This document shows, in pieces, positions 1 through 10,614 of a stretch of DNA of 64,000 nucleotides. Numbering within the stretch: the first letter of the stretch is position 1; the number at the start of each line of letters is the position of its first letter. Made by a program: the position numbers and the translations under genes. Source of the DNA: Anoplopoma fimbria (lineage: Eukaryota; Chordata; Actinopteri; Perciformes; Anoplopomatidae). Location: positions 3,461,012 to 3,525,011 of the forward strand of contig NC_072460.1 of the NCBI RefSeq assembly GCF_027596085.1. Reading direction: 5' to 3'. A model generated the notes under the pieces. It did not search any database, was not told where the DNA came from, and saw nothing but the letters and a program-made list of their open reading frames with translations.

Positions 1-73
1 GAACAACCTGTCCCCACCCTACTTCATGTACTATTCATGATGACCTTTCCACCGACCCTTTTTTCCATCCCCC

Positions 74-74
<1 letters not shown>

Positions 75-148
<74 letters not shown>
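75..148 (+). repeat. (AC)n microsatellite
   Basis: Uninterrupted 74-base dinucleotide run. Confidence 0.97.
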
Positions 149-150
<2 letters not shown>

Positions 151-357
151 CAACCATCATTGACTAGTCCAGCCTGTGGCCCCTTGGTAGCTCATGCAGG
201 TGCAGTTACTGCTGTTAGCATTTTAGTCCATGCATCAGTGAGTCTATGTGCACATCAGTGAGGCAGTAGGGTCACGTAATGAAGGCTAAAGCAGCCAAAG
301 AGTGGAAACACTCCTGCCTGCATTTAAATGAAAGCTTGATTGGAATGAGAAAGAAAG

Positions 358-735
358 ATGGAGGGAGGGAGGGAGAGAGGGAGGGATGGACGGACAGATG
401 GATGATTGTATGGACAGACGGAGGAAGGTATGGATGATTGGAAAATATGGATGGACAGACACATGGATGGATGGATAGAATGGCAGATGAATGGTTGGAT
501 GCATGTATGGATGGATAAACAGATGGATGGAGGAAGGGATGGACAGATGCATGGATGGACGGATGGATGGATAGAGGAAGGGATGGATGATTGGATGGAC
601 AGACGCATGGATGGATGGATGGATGGATGGATGGATGGATGGATGGATGGACGGATGTATGGATAGATGGAGGAAGGGATGAATGATTGGATGGACAGAC
701 GCATGGATGGATGGGCGGATGGATGGATGGAGGAA
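358..735 (+). repeat. GGAT/GGAC minisatellite with higher-order units
   Basis: Tandem GGAT with a pure run at about 607-650. Longer units of ~50 bases (gaggaagggatg, then atgattggatggacagacgc and atggatgg) recur at ~567 and ~663, and more loosely near 420. The open frames of IHPS-type repeats on either strand are artefacts of this tract. Confidence 0.9.
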
Positions 736-1722
736 GAAATGGATTGCAGCCAGGGGAAAGTCAGTTAAAAACATTCTCCCTTCCTTCATTGGCATTTGTT
801 GAGGTGCCCTTGAACACGGCATTTCCAGCCAGCTGCTGCTGCTGTGGGGCGGCACAGCAGTGAGTGCGGAATGACTGGAAATGTACGATTGTGTGAGTTG
901 AGAAAGAGAATCCGCTGAGTGTAGGTCAAGATTATGAAAAGGACAGGTGAAGCTTAAAAATGCTGTATTTCTAACAAAGCCTCAGATGAGTGTATTGCTA
1001 GAAGATCCATATATATATTCTAGACTGTCTTTTCTTTACTATGCATTGTTAACCTTCATATTGCTCCCTGCTTTGAAGGGCGCAGCAGGCTTATATTGAT
1101 CACAGTGGGGTAGACAATGAAGGCAGAGGTGTGAGTTAGACAGCGTATACCTACCATCAGTTGAGAATGGATTTCAGAACGAGTTATTGGAGTGTATCAT
1201 TTTCTCCTTTGAGAACAACAAAGCTTCAATGCATTCTGCCTTATAAGCAGGGCATGCATTAATGTGAATATTGCACATGTTATCAGGGATATTTTGCATA
1301 TTGGTGAACAAATGACTTAATGTGAAAGCGTTACTGTTTCTGCTGAACTTACTGGGAATGAACACCCAACACTGGGGCCCCATGCAGCGTTGAGCCTCTT
1401 TGAGCTCATTGCTCTAGCTACAACGTTAGCCACAGCTAGCCGAGAGTGCCAGTTTTTGCTAATATGTAGGAATTAGAAGCATTAATGTGAATCTGTTTTG
1501 GTGCCGGTTATCAGAGATCATGATTTATACGTCGCAGCTCAAGCACTGTTCCATGGGGAAATTGTTTTAATGAAGCGATATTATTACAACTGTCAGTGAA
1601 CAGAACGAAACGGGCTCAGTGTGGCCTCTCTGTAATGCACTTAACAATTTAACCATTTCTCTGTGTTAATTGTTCAGTGTATACGTTGTAGCTGCACAGC
1701 ATTGGGTGCTTCAACCAGAGGT

Positions 1723-1723
<1 letters not shown>

Positions 1724-1806
<83 letters not shown>

Positions 1807-1822
1807 CACTAACACTAACACT
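1724..1822 (+). repeat. (AC)n followed by (TAACAC)n
   Basis: An 80-base AC run passes directly into three TAACAC hexamers (1804-1822), a compound microsatellite. Confidence 0.95.
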
Positions 1823-3770
1823 CCAGCTGATTTCCTTGTATCTCCTGCTGTCGTGTATGAATATGAAAACGCTGCATGCATAATGCACAACAAGGCCCTT
1901 GGGTCTCTCTCTCTCTCTCTCACTGTTTTTTTCTAATGACAGCAGTTGTTACTTTTCATATCTTTACTACACAGATATCCATAAATTCACACTGAAAAAA
2001 AAAACACATACCCGGCGCCACTTACCATATGAATAGCCCTAAATTTAGCTTAAGTGATTCAAGTTAATGCAGTCTGGCACTCCATTAAATGGAAAGGGAA
2101 ACTGATGCAATCTAAATTTCAAGGTTTGCTCGCTCTGAAATGTTCCGGCTTCCTCTGCAACACAGTCACCTGGTTCAGCAGCAGCAGCAAACCCACGTAG
2201 CGCTGTCACCTTGGTCCGCCTTCGAGTGCTTCTGGAGATACCAGAATTACGCGCTGAGCACAAACGAAACGAGCCAACGGCGTGGTTAGTGTGACTCACA
2301 AAGTCGGGATCTGGTTTCATTCCCGAGCTGCTGAGATCTGATCTCACTGGTGACGAGAGCGTTTCAGAAATGAATGTTTAGAAAGGGATGCACCTACCGT
2401 CTATTCATGTAGACAGTGTATAAGTCTCAAACTGTAGAAAATGAACTAAAGAAACCATTACATGCACGCCTGCTGTAGCTCTAAGTGAGCTCTGTCCTGC
2501 GTGCATTCAGGCGCTAACTAAGTATGTCCATTTTTCAATTTGTGAACTTGGGAGAATGAGCTCATGAGGAGACGCTTGAAGGCAGCGTGAGGCGCTTGCA
2601 GCCAAATCATATCAGAGAAGCAGTCAATATGAAAAGAAAACAAAGGCAGGAACACATGCTGCAATGTTTTTCTTGAGCCAAGGACGGACCCCATCACAAC
2701 CAAAAAATGAAGGTTAAGAGACGAAATGCAGCTCTGAAATACGCTATCCTCGCTCCAGGCTTCTTTTTTGCATGTGATCACACTCAAAGTCATGCTTGCG
2801 ACATAATCCCACCTGTCTCACTTCCCAAACTTGTCTCCAGCCCACCCAACTGGAGCTGAACTAATTCAGCCTGACATGATCCCCGTTGATACGTCGTTAG
2901 GATGCAGCGTCCTAATCGGCCTCAGACATATGTAATTCGGGCTAAGGATCATTAGATTGCCCTCTGGGGGGGAAAGATATCACGCAGTCGACTCGATGAT
3001 GATTCAGAAATGAATACCTTCCCCCCCGTTCTCTCCTCCCACTCTGTCCCCAAAAAGGTAGAAAAGGGAAAACGGCAGCAGAACGAGCGTGGAGAGCGAG
3101 TGTAAAACTGCGGAGACAAAGAGACGCATTTTATCTGCCTTTCCCATATGTGTTTAACATTGGGAGATGCTGAATCAATCAGGCCAAAAAAAAAAGCCCC
3201 ATAATACACAAAACGTTCTATGTGGTTTTTTTTTAAAAGACTGTCTCGTTTGCAGGCGACGTTGTTTGTCGCCGCACATTAAAAGTGTTTTCCATTTAAA
3301 TTGGTTGGCGCGCGGTGTGATAGATAAGCTCCGGAGTGAAATGGGACAGAATGGGGAGGGAGGGGAAACCAGTGTCTGCGAATGAGACAAGTTTTTTGTT
3401 GTCACACTGTTTCCATTTTTATTTTCACAAATTTGTTGAGAAAGGGGGAAATGGAGTTGTTGAGAAAGCAGGGTAATGGAGTAAAAGTCGCTTTACCAAA
3501 GTTTCTTTCTTCCTTTCGTAGCTGATCTGATCTCTTTGCTTACACCTGTATGTGGAGATCAGACCTCACAAACATCCCCCCACACACACACACACTCAGT
3601 GGTCTCAGATGAACTATACACACCATTGAACTCGCCCCCTAAGAACAGGTAGCACACACCTGCAGGCACTGACTTGTTGCACACACAAACACACACACAT
3701 GCTTGTTTGTGTATCCTAGAGAGGTTGGATCAGCGGTAGGTTTCCACTAGTTGGCTGCACAGACCATTAA

Positions 3771-3778
<8 letters not shown>

Positions 3779-3810
<32 letters not shown>
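3779..3810 (+). repeat. (CA)n microsatellite
   Basis: Short pure run with CA-rich flanks (3571-3595, 3680-3700). Confidence 0.9.
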
Positions 3811-3811
<1 letters not shown>

Positions 3812-5149
3812 CTTGGATTGCATTGTCTCAGTGCAGAATAGGATTTCACACACATACACACATTCCCCTCAGTCGAGGCTCCACAGGACATGGACGCAAA
3901 CATCGCCTTCATGCTTTCAAATCTCCCCACAGGGCATCGCAGTGGTGTGTTGCACGACTTTGCATCCAACCGGTGTGTATGTGTGTGTTAAATGAGTGTC
4001 TGTCATGCTAAAGTTGCTTTGAAGTATTGCAGTGCTCATAAAAGAGTTACAGATAAAATCCCTATCCTGGATCATGCTTTTATTGTGAAATCCCAGTGGG
4101 GAATGCGTACCTTCATGGCATAAATCAAGGCAGTAAAGTCAACACAGGTAATGCGATTTCCATCTGAGGCCACAATTTCTCACAAGTAACCCTCCCTCTC
4201 TGCAACTACTAATGCTCCAAGCTTTTTGTGTAGTGCTGACAGCTAATTTGGATTGGGTGAGTGTAGCTGAATGACTTACACACTCTTCCAAACAAAGTGG
4301 AAGCTTGCCAGCTGGAGGAACTTCAATTTACCTGACATCTGAGCTTGGGCTGCAAACTCAATCCAACACTTTGTTTAGCCTTCCCTCCTTCTGCTCAGTC
4401 AGATGTCTGGATCCCCTCTGGCACTTTTCCGTTATGTTCGGGCGGTTTCGCTGGATTGTAGGTTTCGTTGGATGAACACTGCGGCCATAAAAGTTGCCCA
4501 CAGAGGTCCGGCTCTGCTTTTAGCCTAATTTAAACTTTACAGAAAAGACAGTAAAGTTGACTCCCCTAAAGTTTGGATTGCTCTCCTAAATCGCTCCTAT
4601 TTTTTGGTGGTGATTTTAAAGCGGTCTGCAGGATTTATGACCCACACCAGTGTGTTTCCAGACTGAGTGAAAACTGGCGTAGTTTAGGAGTACAATGACC
4701 GTTCCTCCTCCACAGATGAATGGATGGATTGTCACAGCAGCTGAAATCCAGCAGTTCAATGTTGTTGTTTTTTTTATCTCCTAGATGGTTCTGTGTTTTT
4801 TTTCTTTAATACAAACTTTGCTGAAGTCTTGTTTTTCTGCTCTAAGGTCATACTGCACGTCTGTATAATGCTATTCATGCTCCATAGTTTCCCTTCATCC
4901 ATATCCAATTAAGATAATCTCAAAGCGGTTTTGTTCACTGCATGTTGTTCAGTAACTCTCCTCTTTTTCATATGATTTTTAATTACTGTGCACTGTAAGG
5001 CTTTTCTTGCTAAAATGCTCAAATTTTGTACGATGAATCTTGCGTTATTTACATTTTTTACAATAATTTTGCTATAAGTTTGCGATGTTGTCAAGGTCAC
5101 AGTGGTTGGCAGCTAATGGTTATTTCCCCTCATTGATTAACCTCATGAT

Positions 5150-5260
5150 TGCTTTTTTCATTCAAGCAATCAGGCTAATTGTGTAGTCTATAAAACATCA
5201 GAAAATTATTTTAAAAATCCCCAACACATGATAGCAGAGCCGAAGGTCTTCAAACTTCCA
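5150..5260 (+). mobile_element. Possible diverged copy of the same MITE-like family
   Basis: The segment gtagtctataaaacatcag followed by aaaattattttaaaaatccc resembles the internal part (TTGGTCTATAAAATGTCAG) of the repeat whose head is seen at 6445. Ends are not resolved. Confidence 0.35.
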
Positions 5261-5716
5261 TTGACGGCCCAAAGTATTGGACTGACAATAATACTTAACA
5301 GAGAAAAAACAAAACGTGAATCTTTAACTGATAAATTAGGAATCGATCTCCAGATATTCGACTCCATAGTCAGTGAAAAGTTCATTGTAGTAACTTAAAT
5401 GATTCTGAGCGATTAAACTTTTAATTTGACACGGATGAAGGGCTTTATATCGGAGAGCATTATGACAATGATTTCAAAGCCTGATAGCCGACTGCTTAAT
5501 TGAATTAATTCAGCACTACAACTCACTCTGTAACTGTTCTAAGGATGTGTGGACATCGGTGTCTGCGGCCATTTAAATTGATTTAACACGACCTCACTGC
5601 ACTTTGTTTCACAGTGTTAGTGACAGCAATACAGTAAGTCTATCCCAGCCTGAAGTAAGGCCGTTGTGCACCAGCACTACAAATAGACACACACACAGAC
5701 ACATACACACATACTG

Positions 5717-5718
<2 letters not shown>

Positions 5719-5754
<36 letters not shown>
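5719..5754 (+). repeat. (AC)n microsatellite
   Basis: 36-base run. Confidence 0.93.
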
Positions 5755-5759
<5 letters not shown>

Positions 5760-5847
5760 TACCGACTTGCCCTGTCAGGGTTCATTTCCAGGGCCCACAC
5801 CATTAACACAGCCCCACCATGCTGTAGCCCACATCAGCCATCTTACT

Positions 5848-5850
<3 letters not shown>

Positions 5851-5901
<51 letters not shown>
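5851..5901 (+). repeat. (TC)n microsatellite
   Basis: 51-base pyrimidine run ending in tgtcacag. It resembles a strong acceptor, but no coding exon follows. Confidence 0.95.
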
Positions 5902-5904
<3 letters not shown>

Positions 5905-6444
5905 ACAGGAAACTATTGGCTCGTAAACGGGACCGTGGCAGCTATTAATTATGTTGGTTGCTAACTGCCAAGTCAGATTGTGTATGTGCAATATGTGTGT
6001 GTACACAATTGTATATTCACCTGCCATGAGCTGGTGAACACACAAACACTTAAATCAACCATTGGTCAGTCAGAAAACTGCAACAACGATGGAAATATGC
6101 AGAGGCACATTCTCATACAGAAGCATAATATATTTGCTCACATCCCACCTACGCATCTAACATTCTGGTTGAACTTCTGAGTCTAGACTTCCTAGATATA
6201 GTATGAATAAAATGCAAGAATCACAAAAATAAAAATGTACACTTGGAGGTCTGAAACTAAAGAACCATGGTTGCATTTCTTTTGAGAACTGAATTCTCTG
6301 CAATAGCTTAAATCAGGGCTGAAGTTAATGTTTGTTTTCTTTATCGATTAGCAATAAGTAACTCAATGAATAGATTTTTAAGATGTCTAATCTATCCATT
6401 CGACACTAACTGAAATTACAGCAACTCCACAAATCAAAAGCCTA

Positions 6445-6515
6445 GGGCCGTAACTAACGATTATAGTCATTATTCATTAATCTCCTGATTATTTTCTCAA
6501 TTACTCAATTTATCG
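6445..6515 (+). mobile_element. Diverged fragment of a teleost MITE-like repeat
   Basis: The words gggccgtaactaacgatta, cattaatctcctgattattt and tctcaattactcaatt follow the layout of a very common teleost repeat that begins GGGCTGCAACTAACGATTA. The family name is not certain. A related, more diverged copy appears near 6318-6400. Confidence 0.5.
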
Positions 6516-6574
6516 GTGTGTGAAAAATGACCGACTAAGCCACTGTATCGCTGTCAACTCCAGTCTTTGCCTTA

Positions 6575-7155
6575 AAGGGATAGTTTTGATTATTTTGAAG
6601 CGGGCTTGTATGAGGTACTCATCCATGAGCGTATTACCTACTGTAGATGGGGGTCGGCAAAACATGTTTTAGCCACCTGAAAGAAAAATCAACATCAGTT
6701 TAAGTGTATGCTATTTATAGAATCAGCTTTAGTTTTTACCTCATTAGGAACTAAACTGATATATCCATTTATGCTCTCTTTAATGCCACAAGGCTCCATT
6801 AATATAAAACAGTAATTTTACCTCGCAGGTCTACCACTGTCTCGGTTGGTTACCTTGTTTCTGTTTTTGTTTGACTTTATCAAAACTAATTCTGTAAAAA
6901 CACTGATTTCGGGCTGTCTGGCGGCAAGGTCAAGCAGAAAATATTCTTAATATAGTTTACACTTTAGCTTCAATTAATCATTTTAGGGGGGGGGGCTTTA
7001 TTTTAGGTGGCTAATAGGTTTTAACATAGCTTGGCTAACATGTACTGTCAGGTACTCCAAACTAGGAGCCTACTGGCTGCTGTCTACAGCAGGCGGTACA
7101 CTGTCTATGGATAAGTGCCTCACACAACCCCACTTCAAAACACCACAACTTTTCC
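6575..7155. mobile_element. Foldback (long inverted repeat) non-autonomous DNA element
   Basis: The left end (ttttgaagcgggcttgtatg, then aggtact.atccat) recurs as its reverse complement at the right end (cacacaaccccacttcaaaa preceded by atggataagtgcct). Further inward, agccacct on the left is matched by aggtggct on the right, so the arms extend well beyond 100 bases each with divergence. The words resemble a foldback repeat abundant in percomorph fish. There is no coding capacity. Confidence 0.7.
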
Positions 7156-8261
7156 TCCAAGCTCCCTACAGGGAGCAATAAATGATCACGTTGTTATCAC
7201 ATTACCGAGGCTGTGATTCGGAGTTAACCTTGTCCAGCTCTGATTTAACAGCACGGCTGCACATGTCAGCGCTCAGACCTTCTGGATTTATCACCCAGAT
7301 TATATTAGATCCACTTTTATTAAAATGAAAGTTTTTGTTACACTTAGTGATGCTTTATGAGGCTTAAGGAGGCCCTCTTACACCGCCATCAGCAGCCTCG
7401 ACATCTCAGGAAACACCTGCTACTCTGACACGTCCTTGAAGCAGACACTGAATCCCTACCTGCTGCGGGGCTGCTCACCAGTCGCTCAGCTTGACCTCTG
7501 ATGTCCCAGAGGACAGACGAACCGAAGCAAAAAGGAATCAATCAATATGAAGGTACACAGCCCTGATGTCACGGGGCTGTTAAGAACAAATAGTGGATCT
7601 TACTGCATTACCAGGAGCAACAGTGAACCAGACAGCCTCAACACACACATACACACACACACATACACACATGCATGTCCAATGCCGCTGTGTCTTTAAT
7701 GATATCATTAGGCAAAGTCTCCTCCACTCCCCGGTGTTACGACACCTCAGAGAGAGCTTCATTAAAGACCGGCGCAGTCCGTGCTGCCTTTGTCCTTTAG
7801 CCCATACAGTTCATGAATGGAAATGTGAATTTACAACATGAAGCTTTTGGTAATGCGTTTATTTTCTTCTTCTCATGCCTACATGTTTACGTTTAAATGG
7901 ACAGACATGGTTGGTGTCACAGAGTTCATTTGCCACACGCAGGTTTCCCTTCTCGCCTGTCTTTCCATATTTTGCACTCTCTAGCTCCCAAAGCTACCAC
8001 TTTGAGAGTGGAATCTAACTTATAATGAGCATATGTGCCATCCCTCCACCTCTAGAGAAACTAGTAGGTCTTCTTGAATCAGCCTCATGGTATAGTAGTG
8101 TCTTGCCCTCCTGGTTGTTAGTCATAGAGAAACTATGCAGTATATATCGAGAGTGGAATGTGGTGTCATTTGATAAGAGCAGGCATGCCAAGCCACATTC
8201 AAAGACATAGGGGAATGCAGGGAAGGAACGATAAGAATGTGCGCCGGGCTCGGCACTAACA

Positions 8262-8276
8262 GTTGCCCCGGGCAAC
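8262..8276. promoter_or_regulatory. RFX X-box-like palindrome
   Basis: GTTGCC and GGCAAC half-sites are separated by three bases (CCG), fitting the RFX-family X-box consensus of two inverted half-sites with a 0-3 base gap. A second palindrome, GGTTGGCAACC, lies about 50 bases downstream (8319-8329). Function is not shown by sequence alone. Confidence 0.3.
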
Positions 8277-9319
8277 CGAATTGCCATCAACCGTATTGTT
8301 TGCACGGATGCCAGGCACGGTTGGCAACCAATTTTTGCAAAAATGTGTGTTTTTTGCCTTTGGTGTGGAATCTTCTTCACAGACGAATGGGTAGAAGGGT
8401 TAATTAGCAGCAGTGGGAACCCATAAACTCTGAAGGGCCGAGCACTTCAATTGGTGCACCCTAAGGACACTGTGCTTCAGAAGCAAGGGCCCGAGATCTG
8501 ACGCCATCGGGCTAGCCACTGCTCCACTAGCTTCTCAAAAGGGTCCGTCATTGAGGAATTCTTTCATCAGTCGTTCTGAAAATGTGAGTCATTTTTTTGG
8601 AGGTTCACTGTCCATAAAGATAAACAAGTATAATACAGTCATTGCAATTAGAATCAAACCCTTTGTGATTTTTTAATAACAACAAAAAAAATAAAAAAAT
8701 TTGTAGCTCCCATTTTTCCATCTTGGCATTGCACATATTCTTAATTATATCAGTTTCTTCCTTATCCATGATCTTTCCCAATGCTCTCTTCTTATATCCC
8801 CTATACATCTTTAACTGTAATCTTTGCATCTGATAAACATCTACAGCGTGCAGCCCTTCCAGCTCATTCTCATAGCTCTAGGGTTGTTAAAAAACAGTAT
8901 TTGGTAAAGGCAGCTAAAAGATAGATTATTAAATAAACAATAGCTTTATAGATTTTAATTGTATTGTATCACCCCTTTCTACAAAAGGAGAGAGTTTCAA
9001 ACAACACACTGTTGAACAAGGTTTTGTACTAATTAATGTCAATTTGATTTTTAAATTAGGCTTTCTTAATTCTGCAGCAGAAAAGATTTTTCTCTCGGCC
9101 AAACCTAAACCGTTATTGTGGCATTCTGAATAACTAAGAGATCTTCCAAGCCCCCAAATCATCTGCTGCATCTCCACATTAGAGAGCGCCTCGTATCTGA
9201 CAGGAGTGAGAAACGACAGAGCTTGTTCCTAAATATACTCCCCTGCTAATGTGTAATCCTAATATAGCTAATCTTATTTAAAAAACTGTCACTTCTTCCT
9301 CAAGAAATAGAGTTCACGC

Positions 9320-9341
9320 AGAGAGAGAGAGAGAGAGAGAA
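9320..9341 (+). repeat. (GA)n microsatellite
   Basis: 22-base run. Confidence 0.85.
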
Positions 9342-9553
9342 ATAACCATGCAGTATTTTTTCATGATGTTAACCATTCTTGATATTATTGTTTTCATGGT
9401 TTAAATATGGGGCATAATTACACAAAACCATCACGATGCCATCATGGACAAATACAATATGGTGGCCATTCTGTTAAGTTTTATGAACCAAGAGCCTAGT
9501 TTGCCAGCTTGCCAACCATTTCATAAACTTCCAACCCTGGTTTATCTCTAAGA

Positions 9554-9602
9554 TGTGTGTGTGTGTGTGTGTGTGTTTGTGTACGTGTGTGTGTGTGTGT
9601 GT
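9554..9602 (+). repeat. (GT)n microsatellite, interrupted
   Basis: GT run broken by ttgtgtac. A second run follows at 9733-9769. Confidence 0.9.
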
Positions 9603-10168
9603 ATTGCCTCACACTTCCTTTTACTGGCATACATTAACTGGCACACACTGGTTCACACAGTATGATGTTACTGCCTGGCTCTGCTTGTGAGCGTTGACGC
9701 ATATGTGCAAATCTGCAATACAGTTCTTGCAAGTGTGTGTGTGTGTGTGTGTGTTTGTTTGTGTGTGTGCGTGCTTGTACTGTAGGTGCAGCCGCTCGTG
9801 GGTTTCACGCGCACAGCTGTTGTGTGGTGGAGCCACGGCGGTGTGGGTCAGGACGGGCTAAGCGCTCCAAAGAGAGGAAATGAAGACAAATGAACAGAGT
9901 GGAGCTAAACACTCTTCCAGTCAGCTCCATACTACTTATCCTCCACACCCCTCTCCTCTCCTTTTTTATTTTTTCCGCTTTCCCTCCTTCCTTCCCTCCC
10001 TCTCCCTGAGAAAATATTACAAAGCCCCCGCAGAAAGACTCCCGACGCAGTAATGAAAAGCGCAAAAGCGTGGCACTTTTTTTTTGTGTGTGCGCTACTT
10101 TCGCGACACCGACAATTAATTCCACAGCAGCGGCTGGCTGGCGGGGCTATCATTTACCCATCCACTCC

Positions 10169-10170
<2 letters not shown>

Positions 10171-10201
<31 letters not shown>
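10171..10201 (+). repeat. (GT)n microsatellite
   Basis: 31-base run. Confidence 0.92.
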
Positions 10202-10203
<2 letters not shown>

Positions 10204-10548
10204 CTTATGGCCTCCCAGGCGTCTCGCATAAAAGTTCAGGTTTTGATGGATCGACAGCCGACATCGCATTTTGATTTTCTGAAAATAACTCAATCATATG
10301 CTACATTCACCTTTCAGGGCCATTAACAGGCGGAGGCCGTTATACAGGTGTGCGACTGTTGGAGGGTGATGGTGACAGGGTTTGAATCGAGCCCAGCTCC
10401 TCTGAAATACAGACACTCTCTGATAGGCTCTATTTGCCTCTTTACTCTCCTCTCTCTCTCTCTCTCTCTGCGGACTGGTGCACAAGTAAGAAGTAAACCA
10501 AGGAGGAGGCCGAGAGAGAGGAGGTCACGTCCTACGAGTCTGCCCCAG

Positions 10549-10614
10549 CCAATTTTTTAATTTTCTCTATGGTTTACTGGGAGGGACGCCAGTGAAGGGG
10601 CGGGGGGTATATAT
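10549..10614 (+). promoter_or_regulatory. CCAAT / GC-box / TATA cluster, candidate internal promoter
   Basis: CCAAT at 10549-10553, GGGGCGGGG starting at 10597 and TATATAT at 10608-10614 lie in canonical order on the plus strand within 66 bases. They sit at the start of a GC-rich block (10490-10860). Mammalian agrn uses an alternative start for its short-N-terminus transmembrane isoform, and an intronic promoter upstream of FS1 would fit that. No matching transmembrane-coding first exon could be found downstream, so the role is inference. Confidence 0.3.

Noticed and set aside
358..735. CRISPR-like repeat array
   Set aside because: Repeat units are contiguous tetranucleotide derivatives without unique spacers, and the genome is eukaryotic.
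286..855. IHPS-repeat proteins on the minus strand
   Set aside because: Direct translation of the GGAT minisatellite, open in several frames because the repeat lacks stops.
5851..5964. Exon after the (TC)n acceptor-like tract
   Set aside because: The tgtcacag acceptor is good, but the following frame is short and has no agrin similarity.
8400..8530. Degenerate tRNA-derived SINE or tRNA gene
   Set aside because: The minus strand has tggctagcccgatggcg, a weak A-box look-alike, but no convincing B-box or cloverleaf.
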